This document shows positions 1 through 7,728 of a DNA stretch of 64,000 nt, piece after piece. Location: NCBI RefSeq assembly GCF_030285625.1, contig NZ_CP127294.1, forward strand, positions 8,526,001 through 8,590,000, read 5' to 3'. Position 1 is the stretch's first letter, and each line of letters starts with the position of its first letter. Origin of the DNA: Amycolatopsis sp. 2-15 (lineage in GTDB: Bacteria; Actinomycetota; Actinomycetes; Mycobacteriales; Pseudonocardiaceae). The position numbers were made by a program, and so were the translations under genes. Below the pieces are notes generated by a model. It was not told where the DNA came from, ran no database searches, and was given only the letters and a program-made list of their open reading frames with translations.

Positions 1-1261
1 ACTCGGCCGTGGCGAGGTCGATGAGCAGCTCGGCGAGCCCGCCGGTCCGGCCCGCTCGCCGTCGGGCCTCCACGGCGAAGGTCAGAAACCTTGCTGCCTC
101 GGCGAAAGCCAGCGCCCGCGTCGCCTCGCGCGCGGCGACCACGGCCCAGTCGGCGGCGCGGCCCAGCGTCACCGGGTCGGCGGCCGACCGCAGCCAGTGC
201 GCCGCGACGACCCCGGCGTGGGCGGGATCGGCTTCGGCTCGCGGGGCCAGCGCCAGCGCCGCCTGGGCGTGCAGCGCCTCGCGCACACCCTGGTCGAGGT
301 CCTCGTAGACGCCGTCGCGCACCACAGCGTGCGCGAACCGCCGCCGCCCGGCCGCGACGGGCACGAGCACACCCGCGCGCACGACGTCGTCCAGCAGCGG
401 CACGACCTCCGCGACCGGCCGGCCCGCGACGTCCGCAACCACGCCGCAGTCCACCTCCTCCCCCAGCACCGCCGCCACCGCGACCAGCTCACGGACCTCC
501 GGCGCGAGCCCCGCCACCGACGTCCGCACGAGGTGGCGCAGCTCGGCGCGTCCGCCGCCGGACCCGGCCGACCGTGCGACCGCCCGCAGGTAGAGGGGGT
601 TGCCGCCGGAGCGGCGCAGCGCGTCGCGCACCTCGACGTCGCCGACAGCCGCGCCGGCCACCTCGGTGAGGTATCTACGCACGTCGGACTCGGCCAGCGG
701 CGCGACCGTCACGGCGTGCGTGGCGGGGCCGCCGAGCAGCCCGGGCAGCGTCTCGTCGAGCGTGGGGCCGGTGTCGCGGTAGGTCGCGAGCACCACCAGC
801 CGCGAGCGGCGCAGCTCGCCGGCGAGGTGGCGCAGCAGCCGCAACGACGCCTCGTCGGCCCAGTGCAGGTCCTCCAGCACCACCACGAGACCGCCGGGCT
901 CAGCCGCGGCGACGAGGGCGTCGGATGCCGTGGCGACGAGCCGGAACCGCGCCGCGACGAGGTCCGTACCGGCGCGTCCGTCCAGGTCGGCGACCGCTCG
1001 GGCGACCTCGGCGCCCGCCGTGGGCAGGGCCGACAGCACGCGGCGCCACGGCCACAGCGGCGGCGCGCCGGGATCGTCCACGCAGCGGCCCCACACGGTG
1101 GCGAGGCCCTCGGTCGCGGCCTCGGCGAGCGTGGTCTTGCCGATGCCGGCGGGCCCGCCTAGCAGCACGAGGGCACCCGTGCCCGCCGCGCCGGCCGCGA
1201 ACCGGCCGCGCAGGTCGGCGAGCACCCCGGCCCGGCCGACGAACGGCACGGAGCCTGTCAC
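1..1261 (-). CDS. LuxR-type AAA ATPase regulator, partial
   Basis: The gene runs off the left edge, so only the N-terminal part is present. Reading the minus strand from the GTG at 1261 gives VTGSVPFVGR, then a Walker A P-loop GPAGIGKTTL about 40 residues in, and a Walker B region with VVVLEDLHWAD. This is the STAND/AAA_16 module of large MalT/LuxR-type regulators. The P-loop NTPase is expected to sense a ligand and switch a C-terminal effector. The usual LuxR DNA-binding domain would lie beyond the edge and is not seen. It resembles the complete protein at 9162-12224. No ATG is available upstream in frame, so the GTG is the best start. Confidence 0.75.
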   Translation of the reverse strand, partial: MTGSVPFVGRAGVLADLRGRFAAGAAGTGALVLLGGPAGIGKTTLAEAATEGLATVWGRCVDDPGAPPLWPWRRVLSALPTAGAEVARAVADLDGRAGTDLVAARFRLVATASDALVAAAEPGGLVVVLEDLHWADEASLRLLRHLAGELRRSRLVVLATYRDTGPTLDETLPGLLGGPATHAVTVAPLAESDVRRYLTEVAGAAVGDVEVRDALRRSGGNPLYLRAVARSAGSGGGRAELRHLVRTSVAGLAPEVRELVAVAAVLGEEVDCGVVADVAGRPVAEVVPLLDDVVRAGVLVPVAAGRRRFAHAVVRDGVYEDLDQGVREALHAQAALALAPRAEADPAHAGVVAAHWLRSAADPVTLGRAADWAVVAAREATRALAFAEAARFLTFAVEARRRAGRTGGLAELLIDLATAE

Positions 1262-1380
1262 GCAGGCCAGTATGCGCCCGGTTTCAGTGGTCCGTCTGCG
1301 TACTGGCACTGATGCCCGGAACGCCCGGGCGGGGAGAAAGTGGCCTCGTCGAACTTCCCACCCCAGGCCGAAGGAGCAGC

Positions 1381-1983
1381 ATGTACGCCACCGTCCACCA
1401 GTTCCGGCGGAACACCGCCACCGAGAGCGGCGACTGGGGCCGGGCCCTCGCCGCGGAGCTGCACCCCGGCCCCGCGCCCCTCGGCGGGTGCGTGCTCGGC
1501 CAGGTCGCCGGCGTGCTCGGCGCGGCCGTCGCGTTCTGGCCCGACGCCGCGTCGGCACACGAAGCCGCCGCGCACACCGGCCCCGGCACCACCTGGCTCG
1601 ACACCGACGTCTACGAGGTCGTGTCCGCCGAGTTCGCCCCTGGCCCGCCGAGCTACGCCCAGGCCAGCCGGTTCGCCGGTCCGCGCGACGAGGCGCAGGT
1701 CCGCGCCGAGGACTTCGCGGGCCGCGAGCGCATCTGGCCCGCCGCCCGGCAGGTGCCGGGCATCGGTCCCGTGTTCGTGCTGCGCGCCGAAGACGGCGCG
1801 GGGCTCGTGCTCGGGTTCGCCGAGTCCGTCGCCGCGATCGAAGCCGTCCAGAAAGCGGTGCTGAGCACCGAGCTGCTGCCGGGCGAGGACCCGGCGTTGC
1901 TGACCGGTCCCGAGCGAGTCGACCTGCACCGCGTTTTCCACCACACCCTGCCCGCATCCGTCACCACCGGAGGTATCCGATGA
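1381..1983 (+). CDS. Hypothetical protein, ABM-like fold possible
   Basis: The protein has 200 residues, no signal peptide and no membrane segment. The ATG at 1381 follows a good AAGGAG at about 1370-1375. I do not recognise a defined family. The pattern of MYATVHQFR near the start, TTWLDTDVYEVV in the middle and a second GIGPVFVLR strand block suggests two ferredoxin-like repeats, as in antibiotic-biosynthesis-monooxygenase-like proteins. That is inference only. Its stop overlaps the start of the YceI gene (ATGA at 1980-1983), so the two are probably translated together and may share a role in lipid or isoprenoid handling. Confidence 0.6.
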   Translation: MYATVHQFRRNTATESGDWGRALAAELHPGPAPLGGCVLGQVAGVLGAAVAFWPDAASAHEAAAHTGPGTTWLDTDVYEVVSAEFAPGPPSYAQASRFAGPRDEAQVRAEDFAGRERIWPAARQVPGIGPVFVLRAEDGAGLVLGFAESVAAIEAVQKAVLSTELLPGEDPALLTGPERVDLHRVFHHTLPASVTTGGIR

Positions 1984-2501
1984 GCACCCCCACCACCGCC
2001 CGTCTGCGTCCCGGCACCTGGACCGTCCACACCGGACGGACGTCGGCCACGTTCACCGTGCGCAAGCTCGGTTTCCACCTCGTGCACGGCACGATCCCCG
2101 TCCGGTCCGCGACGGTGCACGTGAACACCGCCGGCACGCCGACCGCCCTGCGCGCGGAGCTCGACCTGTCCGCGATCGACACGGGCAACCGCCGCCGCGA
2201 CCGCGACCTGCAGAAGTCCCAGTGGCTCGACTGTGGCACGGAACCGACGATGACCTTCGCGTCGGGCGACATCAGCAGGTGCTCGGAAGGCTGGGCGGCG
2301 CAAGGGTTCCTGAGCCTGCGCGGCACCACGTGCCCGCTCACGCTCACCGTCGAGCGGCCCGCCGACACCGGCCACGACGCGGTGCGGCTGAAGGCCCGCG
2401 CGACGCTCGACCGGGCACCGCTCGGGATGGGCGCGCCGCGCGCGATCGTGGGGCGCTACCTGGAAATCGGCATCGACGCGGTGCTGGTGGCACCGCGCTG
2501 A
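1980..2501 (+). CDS. YceI family protein
   Basis: This 173-residue protein has the YceI lipocalin-like architecture. An N-terminal GTWTVHTGRTSATFTVRKLGF strand pair is followed by a central DTGNRRRDRDLQ stretch and the PTMTFAS strand typical of the family. YceI proteins bind long polyisoprenoid or amphiphilic molecules in an antiparallel barrel. This one has no signal peptide, so it should be cytoplasmic, as is common for actinobacterial members. It starts inside the stop codon of the preceding hypothetical gene, which implies translational coupling. The precise ligand cannot be told from sequence. Confidence 0.85.
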   Translation: MSTPTTARLRPGTWTVHTGRTSATFTVRKLGFHLVHGTIPVRSATVHVNTAGTPTALRAELDLSAIDTGNRRRDRDLQKSQWLDCGTEPTMTFASGDISRCSEGWAAQGFLSLRGTTCPLTLTVERPADTGHDAVRLKARATLDRAPLGMGAPRAIVGRYLEIGIDAVLVAPR

Positions 2502-2505
2502 GCGC

Positions 2506-2949
2506 TCAGCCGGTCGCTTCGATCACGCGACCCAAAGCGCCGTGGAGGGCCTCCAGCTCGGAGACCTCCATGCCGAGCGTCTCGACCACGCGGTACGGGA
2601 TCTTCTCGGCCTCGGCCCGCAGCTCGCGGCCCTTCTCGGTGAGCTCGACGGTGAGCTGCCGCTCGTCGGAGGCCTTGCGGCCGCGGGTGACGTAGCCCAT
2701 CGCTTCGAGCCGCTTCAGCAACGGGGACAGCGTCGCGGGTTCGTGGCGCAGCGCGGTCCCGAGGTCCTTCACCGACCTCGGGGCTTTCTCCCACAGCGCG
2801 AGCATCACGAGGTACTGCGGGTGCGTCAACCCGTAGGGCTCCAGCAGGGGCCGGTAGATCGCGATGACGCTGCGCGAGGCGACCGACAGCGCGAAGCACA
2901 CCTGGCGGTCGAGCTTCAGCGGGTCGTCGCCCAAGTCGATCTCTGCCAC
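2506..2949 (-). CDS. MarR/OhrR-type transcriptional regulator
   Basis: This is a 147-residue winged-helix protein. The N-terminal block LDRQVCFALSVASRSVIAIY carries a cysteine at residue 18, in the position and context of the peroxide-sensing cysteine of OhrR proteins. YGLTHPQYLVMLALWE and the wing segment RGRKASDERQLTVELTEKG are also family hallmarks. OhrR represses organic-hydroperoxide resistance genes until the cysteine is oxidised. No ohr peroxidase gene is adjacent. The regulator is divergent from the DUF5313 gene, and the gap contains several palindromes (3001-3049). The GTG start at 2949 has a strong GGAGGAGG upstream. Gene end and the YceI end are convergent and almost touching. Confidence 0.9.
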   Translation of the reverse strand: MAEIDLGDDPLKLDRQVCFALSVASRSVIAIYRPLLEPYGLTHPQYLVMLALWEKAPRSVKDLGTALRHEPATLSPLLKRLEAMGYVTRGRKASDERQLTVELTEKGRELRAEAEKIPYRVVETLGMEVSELEALHGALGRVIEATG

Positions 2950-3000
2950 GGGGTCCTCCTCCTGGTCCGGGCCACCTTAACGGCTTCGGGTGTGGCCTCG

Positions 3001-3049
3001 GCTACCTTATCGATTAGCGCACTAATCATTAGTGTACTCTATTGGTAGC
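3001..3049. promoter_or_regulatory. Nested palindromic operator of the MarR gene
   Basis: Three inverted repeats overlap in this AT-rich stretch of an otherwise GC-rich region. CACTAAT-C-ATTAGTG is perfect at 3020-3034. ATTAG-CGCA-CTAAT lies at 3013-3026. An outer GCTACC/GGTAGC pair lies at 3001-3006 and 3044-3049. The site lies between divergent genes for an OhrR-like repressor and a DUF5313 protein. It is the obvious candidate binding site for that repressor, possibly as two dimers sharing a half-site. Confidence 0.7.
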
Positions 3050-3064
3050 CGACAAGGAGGCGTG

Positions 3065-3457
3065 ATGAACCGTCCAGGAGTCTTCCGCTGGTTCTGGTAC
3101 GCAGTAGGCGGGCGCCTGCCCGAAAGCTACCGGGACTGGATCCTGCACGACACGACGTCGAAGCACTGGAAGGCACGGCACGTGCTGCGCAGTTCCGTGG
3201 GCCTCATCCCGCTGTGCCTCGTGTGGCTGCTGCTGCCGGGCCCGCTGGCGCTGCGGCTCGCGATCGTGCTCATGGCTGCGCTGGTCGCGTACTTCTACTC
3301 GTCGGTGTACATGGAGGAAAGCATCGAGCACCGCCTCTCGCGCAACGGCTTCCCTCCGGGCACGGGCAAGCGCATCCGCCGCGAGGCCGCCGAAGCCGCC
3401 GACGCCGAGGCGAAGGCCCGCTACATCGCGATCTACCGCCAGAACACGGGCGAATGA
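3065..3457 (+). CDS. DUF5313 family membrane protein
   Basis: This 130-residue protein matches the actinobacterial DUF5313 pattern: an N-terminal PESYRDWILHDTTSKHWKARH block, two adjacent hydrophobic helices (about residues 44-84) and a charged C-terminal tail rich in Glu, Ala and Arg. The function of the family is unknown. The ATG at 3065 is preferred because a perfect AAGGAGG lies at 3054-3060; an in-frame GTG farther upstream lacks such a site. Its promoter overlaps the nested palindromes, so it is likely repressed by the neighbouring OhrR-like protein. Confidence 0.8.
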   Translation: MNRPGVFRWFWYAVGGRLPESYRDWILHDTTSKHWKARHVLRSSVGLIPLCLVWLLLPGPLALRLAIVLMAALVAYFYSSVYMEESIEHRLSRNGFPPGTGKRIRREAAEAADAEAKARYIAIYRQNTGE

Positions 3458-3504
3458 CCGCTCCCGGCAGCGGTGCCGCGGGCCACGACTAGAGTCGGCG
3501 TCCG

Positions 3505-4503
3505 ATGAGACGCAAGCTTCGCGGCCCGCTGCCGCCGCGCCACGGGCTGGACCCGGCGCGGCTGAGGATGCCCGACGAGGGCCCGTGGGACACGTTGCTG
3601 GAACACCTTGTGGAGCGCCTGCCGCGCCTGGACCCGGCGCGGATCGAGCAGATGCTGCGCGAGGAGCGCATCTTCGGTCTCGAAGGGCCGCTCGGGGTCG
3701 ACGCGGCGTTCGTGCCCGGCTCGTTCATCTGGTTCCACCGCGACCTGCCCGACGAGGTGCCGGTGCCGTTCGACATCGCGGTCGTGCACCGCGACGAACA
3801 CCTGCTGGTGGTCGACAAACCCCACTTCCTCGCCACGATCCCGCGCGGCAAGCACATCCTCGAAACCGCGCTGGTGCGGCTGCGGCGCGACCTGGACCTG
3901 CCGGCGCTGTCGCCCGCGCACCGCCTCGACCGCGTGACCGCGGGGCTCGTGATGTTCGTGATCACACCGGAAGTGCGCGGAAAGTACCAAACGATGTTCC
4001 GCGACCGACGCGTGAGGAAAGAATACGAAGCAATCGCGCCCTACGATCCCTCGCTCGAGCTGCCGCGCACGGTCCGCAGCCACATCGTCAAGGAACGCGG
4101 AGTGCTTGCGGCGCAGGAGATCGAGGGCCCGGTGAACGCCGAAACCCGCGTGGAACTTCTCGAACACCGCGACGGGCTCGGCCGCTACCGCCTGCTGCCC
4201 GCCACCGGCCGAACGCACCAGCTGCGCGTGCACCTGTCCGGCCTCGGCATCCCGATCCTCGGTGACGACTTCTACCCCGTGCTGACGGAAAAGCCGCTCG
4301 ACGACTTCACGAAACCGTTGCAGCTGCTGGCCAAGGTGCTGGAGTTCGACGATCCCGTGAGCGGCGAGCACCGCCGGTTCACGAGCTCCCTGCACCTGAC
4401 GGCGTGGGACTCACCGGACGAGTGGGCGGCGCCCCCGGCCGCTGAGGCCGGGGACGCCGAACTCACTTCGTCCAGAACTTCACACCGCTCCACTGCACCG
4501 TGA
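3505..4503 (+). CDS. RluA-family pseudouridine synthase
   Basis: The 332-residue protein converts uridine to pseudouridine in rRNA or tRNA. The signature HRLDRVTAG sits at residues 139-147, with the catalytic aspartate at 142. The motif VVDKPHF precedes it, and GRTHQLRVHL with an ILGDDFY block follows, all diagnostic of the RluA/RsuA fold. An N-terminal extension of about 90 residues may replace an S4 domain. The target site cannot be predicted. The last 41 bases overlap the 3' end of the convergent secreted-protein gene, so the serine-rich tail is read antisense to that gene. Confidence 0.92.
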   Translation: MRRKLRGPLPPRHGLDPARLRMPDEGPWDTLLEHLVERLPRLDPARIEQMLREERIFGLEGPLGVDAAFVPGSFIWFHRDLPDEVPVPFDIAVVHRDEHLLVVDKPHFLATIPRGKHILETALVRLRRDLDLPALSPAHRLDRVTAGLVMFVITPEVRGKYQTMFRDRRVRKEYEAIAPYDPSLELPRTVRSHIVKERGVLAAQEIEGPVNAETRVELLEHRDGLGRYRLLPATGRTHQLRVHLSGLGIPILGDDFYPVLTEKPLDDFTKPLQLLAKVLEFDDPVSGEHRRFTSSLHLTAWDSPDEWAAPPAAEAGDAELTSSRTSHRSTAP

Positions 4504-5068
4504 TCGGTCCCGCACCACTGCTGGTGCGATACGAACCGAACTTGTCGTAATAACTACCACCCGGGCTGTCGATGGTCTGCTTGAGCGAACCGTTGATGTA
4601 CACCTTGTGCGTGCTGCCCACCTGGTTGATGGTGTTGACGCGCACGGAGGTGCCCACGGTGGCGCCGCTGGCGAGCGTCTGACCGCCCTCCACCGCGTAC
4701 ATCCGGCCGCCCTTTTCCACCGCCAGCAGGAAGTACGGGCCGGCGTTCGACCCGTCGCGGAAGGTCTGCTTCACGCTGATGCGCGTGCCGCTCATGCTCG
4801 TGACCTTGAAGGATCCCTCGAACTGGTGCGTGCCGCCGGTGTAGGTGTCGTACCGGCGCTCGGCACGCTGGTCACCGCTGCCCGTGGAGCAGGTGAGCTG
4901 GAACGTGAGCCCGTTGATCTGCCCGCACCCGCGCTCCTGCTCGGAGAACCCGGGCGACCACGGCTTCCACGGACCGGTGCCGACCTGCGCACCGGCCACC
5001 GGAGCCACCACCGCGAGCCCACACACGACCCCTGCGAGCACCCCACCGACGCGTAGCCTTCCTCGCAC
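4463..5068 (-). CDS. Secreted jelly-roll protein, possibly polysaccharide-binding
   Basis: The protein starts with a classical Sec signal: MRGRLRVGG, a hydrophobic core and an AGA cleavage region. A mature part of about 170 residues, rich in Gly, Ser, Thr and Tyr, follows. Segments such as HQFEGSFKVTS, YFLLAVEKGGRMY and HKVYINGSLKQT look like the beta strands of a concanavalin-type jelly roll, as in small polysaccharide lyases and lectins, but no catalytic motif can be assigned. The GTG at 5068 is chosen over a longer reading frame because GGAGG lies just upstream and the signal peptide begins there. It converges on the pseudouridine synthase gene. Confidence 0.75.
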   Translation of the reverse strand: MRGRLRVGGVLAGVVCGLAVVAPVAGAQVGTGPWKPWSPGFSEQERGCGQINGLTFQLTCSTGSGDQRAERRYDTYTGGTHQFEGSFKVTSMSGTRISVKQTFRDGSNAGPYFLLAVEKGGRMYAVEGGQTLASGATVGTSVRVNTINQVGSTHKVYINGSLKQTIDSPGGSYYDKFGSYRTSSGAGPITVQWSGVKFWTK

Positions 5069-5188
5069 TTGCCAACCTCCGTACAACTCAGGGCGGCGGT
5101 AGCGGGACAGGTCCAGACCACTGCGTCGAACCTGGGTGATCACTGTACGAGCACGGACGAAAACAGACAAGAGCCGGATTCACGACTC

Positions 5189-5208
5189 TTGACAGCTTTG
5201 TTTGTCAA
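5189..5208. promoter_or_regulatory. Inverted repeat at the start of the HTH regulator
   Basis: TTGACA (5189-5194) and TGTCAA (5203-5208) form a perfect inverted repeat with an 8-bp spacer. It ends just before the probable TTG start at 5212 and lies between two divergent genes. TTGACA is also a canonical -35 hexamer, but there is no room for a -10 before the coding start. An autoregulatory operator is therefore the better reading. Confidence 0.5.
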
Positions 5209-5211
5209 TGC

Positions 5212-5820
5212 TTGGCTCGGACCGTGCGCGACATCGAGGTGATCGAGGACCCGGCCGCGGCGGCGGCCGCGCTGGACCCGGTCCGCGCGCGCCTGCTGGC
5301 GGCGCTGGCCGAACCCGCGTCAGCGGCCTCGCTCGCCACCCGCGTCGGGCTCACGCGCCAGAAAGTGAACTACCACCTGCGCGCGCTGGAATCCCACGGC
5401 CTCATCGAGCCCGCGGGCGAACGCCAGTGGGGCGGGCTGACCGAACGCCTCTTCGCCGCCACGGCCGCGTCGTACCAGGTCTCCCCCGCCGCACTCGGCG
5501 ACGCCGGCACGTCGGTGATGGAGCCCGACCGGCTCTCCTCGGCGTATCTGCTGGCGGTCGCCGGCCGGACCGTGCGCGAGGTCGCCGGACTCGTGCGCCG
5601 GGCCGCGCGCGCCGGCAAACCGCTGCCGACTTTGGCCCTGGACACGGAAATCGCGTTCCGCTCGGCGCGCGAGCGGGCGGCGTTCACCGACGAGCTGGCG
5701 ACGCTCGTGACCGGGCTCGTCTCGCGGTACCACGACGAATCGGCTCCGGGCGCGCGGACGCACCGGCTGGTGGTCACCGCGCACCCGAAGCCGGCCGATC
5801 CGCCTACGCCGGCTGGATGA
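5212..5820 (+). CDS. ArsR-like winged-helix regulator
   Basis: The roughly 200-residue protein has an N-terminal helix-turn-helix: DPVRARLLAALAEP, then LATRVGLTRQKVNYHLRALE and GLIEPAGER as the wing. This is the ArsR/HTH_20 pattern in which one-component repressors sense metals or small ligands. The C-terminal half (about residues 85-200) has no recognisable sensor motif. The start is uncertain. TTG at 5212 directly follows the inverted repeat; GTG at 5224 is an in-frame alternative; no ribosome binding site is clear for either. The last 17 bases overlap the end of the convergent alcohol dehydrogenase gene. Confidence 0.8.
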   Translation: MARTVRDIEVIEDPAAAAAALDPVRARLLAALAEPASAASLATRVGLTRQKVNYHLRALESHGLIEPAGERQWGGLTERLFAATAASYQVSPAALGDAGTSVMEPDRLSSAYLLAVAGRTVREVAGLVRRAARAGKPLPTLALDTEIAFRSARERAAFTDELATLVTGLVSRYHDESAPGARTHRLVVTAHPKPADPPTPAG

Positions 5821-6850
5821 TCACCTTCAATGCCTGGTGGTCGGCGGCGTTGCCGAACACGTCGTAGGCCTGGTCGAGCTGGTCGAAGGTGAACGTGTGC
5901 GTGCCCATCTTCTCCGCGGGGATGCGGCCGCTCGCGACCATCTTCAGCAGCGTCGGGATGGACACGGTGTCGACGAGACCCATGGTGAGCGTGATGTTGC
6001 GGATCCACAGGTCCTGCATGGGCAGTTCCACGCCCACGCCGTGCACACCGATGTTCGCGACGTGCCCGCCGGGCCGCACGAGCGCGGCGGCGGTCTGCAG
6101 GGTCTCGGGGTAGCCGACGGCTTCGATGGCGACGTCGACGCCGAGCCCGTCGGTGTGCGCGAGGACCTCCGCGACGGTGTCGGGCCCGGCGGCAACCGTG
6201 TCCGTCGCGCCGAACTCGAGGGCCTTCTCGAGGCGGAACTTGTTGGCGTCGATGGCGATCACCTTCGACGCGCCCCACAGGCCCGTGGTGAGGATCGCCG
6301 CGAGCCCGACCGCGCCGGAGCCGACAACGGCCACCGTGTCGCCCGGGCGGACCTCGCCCGCGAGCACGCCGACCTCGTAGCCGGTGGGCAGGGAGTCGGC
6401 CAGGAAGATGGCCTGTTCGTCGGTGACCTCGGCGGGCACGTGGTAGAGCGACGTGTCGGCGAAGGGTACGCGGACGTACTCGGCCTGGGTGCCGTCGATG
6501 AGGTGCCCGAAGATCCACCCGACGCCGCCGACCGTGCGGCAGTGCGAGGGCATGCCCCGCTGGCAGTAGTCGCAGCGGCCGCAGCGCGTGACGGCCGGCA
6601 CGAGCACCCGGTCGCCGACTTTGAAGCTGCCCACCGCGTCGCCGACCGCCGTGACCGTGCCGACGGCTTCGTGGCCGAGGATGCGGCCGTCGGTGACCGC
6701 GGCGACGTCGCCGTGGAGGATGTGGAGATCGGTGCCGCAGATCGTGGTGGTGTCGACCTTCACCACGACGTCGGTCACCTCTTGGATCGTCGCGTCGGGA
6801 ACGTCTTCCCACGCCTTGTTTCCGGGTCCGTGGTACACCAGTGCCTTCAT
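5804..6850 (-). CDS. Zinc-dependent alcohol dehydrogenase (MDR family)
   Basis: The 348-residue medium-chain dehydrogenase oxidises an alcohol with NAD(P)+. The catalytic zinc site is visible as ICGTDLHILHGD and GHEAVGTV. The structural zinc site is CGRCDYCQRGMPSHC. The Rossmann motif is VVGSGAVGLAA. The sequence most resembles the group of zinc ADHs acting on simple or secondary alcohols. ATG at 6850 is chosen over the GTG two codons upstream because GGAGG (6856-6860) spaces correctly only to the ATG. Its 3' end overlaps the convergent HTH gene, and its promoter region is shared with the divergent AlkB-like gene. Confidence 0.92.
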   Translation of the reverse strand: MKALVYHGPGNKAWEDVPDATIQEVTDVVVKVDTTTICGTDLHILHGDVAAVTDGRILGHEAVGTVTAVGDAVGSFKVGDRVLVPAVTRCGRCDYCQRGMPSHCRTVGGVGWIFGHLIDGTQAEYVRVPFADTSLYHVPAEVTDEQAIFLADSLPTGYEVGVLAGEVRPGDTVAVVGSGAVGLAAILTTGLWGASKVIAIDANKFRLEKALEFGATDTVAAGPDTVAEVLAHTDGLGVDVAIEAVGYPETLQTAAALVRPGGHVANIGVHGVGVELPMQDLWIRNITLTMGLVDTVSIPTLLKMVASGRIPAEKMGTHTFTFDQLDQAYDVFGNAADHQALKVIIQPA

Positions 6851-6925
6851 CGCCACCTCCGGGTCGGGACCGACCCTGGACGCTACGACGGGTCCGCGGC
6901 GCCGCCGGTCTCAAATTCAGACACC

Positions 6926-6939
6926 CGAACAGGTGTTCG
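6926..6939 (+). promoter_or_regulatory. LexA (SOS) box upstream of the AlkB-like gene
   Basis: The sequence CGAAC-AGGT-GTTCG is a perfect match to the Gram-positive/actinobacterial SOS box, CGAAC-N4-GTTCG. It lies 21 bases before the ATG of a DNA-repair gene. LexA bound here would block the promoter until DNA damage triggers RecA-stimulated LexA cleavage. Confidence 0.85.
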
Positions 6940-6960
6940 ATCATCGTGTACGGTGGGGGC

Positions 6961-7590
6961 ATGAGTCACGCACTTCAGGGATCGCTCTTCGGGTCCGGCT
7001 TCGAAGGCGCTGCTTTGGGCTCCCTCAACGGGATCCGGCGCACCGACCTCGGCCGCGGCGCGTGGGTCGACGTGCTGCCGGGCTGGCTGTCGGGGTCCGA
7101 CGAGATTTTCACGCGCTTGGTCGAAGACGTCCCGTGGCACGCCGAGCAGCGGCAGATGTACGACCGCGTCGTCGCCGTGCCGCGCCTGCTCTGCTTCTAC
7201 CGCGAAGGCGAAACGCTGCCGCACCCTTTGCTGACCTCGGCCCGCGACGCGCTCTCCGCGCACTACGCGGCCGAACTCGGCGAGCCCTTCCGCACCGCCG
7301 GTCTGTGCTACTACCGCGACGGCCGCGACAGCGTCGCCTGGCACGGCGACACCATCGGCCGCGGCAGCTCCGAAGACACCATGGTCGCGATCCTCTCGGT
7401 GGGCACCGCGCGCCACCTGGCGCTGCGGCCCCGCGGCGGCGGCGAGTCCCACCGCTACCCCCTGGGCCACGGCGACCTCATCGTCATGGGCGGCTCCTGC
7501 CAGCGCACGTGGGAACACGCGATCCCGAAGACAGGTAAGGGAGTGGGGCCGCGAATCAGCATCCAGTTCCGGCCACGAGGGGTGCGTTAG
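6961..7590 (+). CDS. AlkB-like Fe(II)/2-oxoglutarate dioxygenase
   Basis: The 209-residue protein belongs to the AlkB family, which removes methyl groups from 1-methyladenine and 3-methylcytosine in nucleic acid by oxidative demethylation. The iron ligands are visible as WHGD (His128, Asp130) and WEHAIPK (His186). The 2-oxoglutarate-binding arginines lie in GPRISIQFR (Arg198, Arg204). LCYYRDGRDSVAWHGD and GSCQRTWEH fit the ABH2/AlkB repair type rather than a small-molecule hydroxylase. The ATG at 6961 directly follows a promoter with a perfect LexA box, supporting a DNA-damage role. It is divergent from the alcohol dehydrogenase. Confidence 0.92.
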   Translation: MSHALQGSLFGSGFEGAALGSLNGIRRTDLGRGAWVDVLPGWLSGSDEIFTRLVEDVPWHAEQRQMYDRVVAVPRLLCFYREGETLPHPLLTSARDALSAHYAAELGEPFRTAGLCYYRDGRDSVAWHGDTIGRGSSEDTMVAILSVGTARHLALRPRGGGESHRYPLGHGDLIVMGGSCQRTWEHAIPKTGKGVGPRISIQFRPRGVR

Positions 7591-7728
7591 CCACCACTCG
7601 ACGGCGTGGGAAAGTCCCGTCCAGAGCCGCTTTTCGTCGAAACACGCCGCCTCGCAGCCCACGCGGCGCCGCTCGGCTTCCGTGAAGGCGGAGAAGATCC
7701 CCCACGGAAATCCGGCGCGCGCCTGGCG

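Noticed and set aside
5202..5867. Plus-strand frame starting with ATG at 5208.
   Set aside because: Out of frame with the recognisable helix-turn-helix; the translation is arginine-rich and without a domain.
7596..7715. Possible WhiB-like fragment on the minus strand.
   Set aside because: The four-cysteine Fe-S pattern of WhiB is absent; only two cysteines are present and there is no G[VI]W(G) context in the right order.
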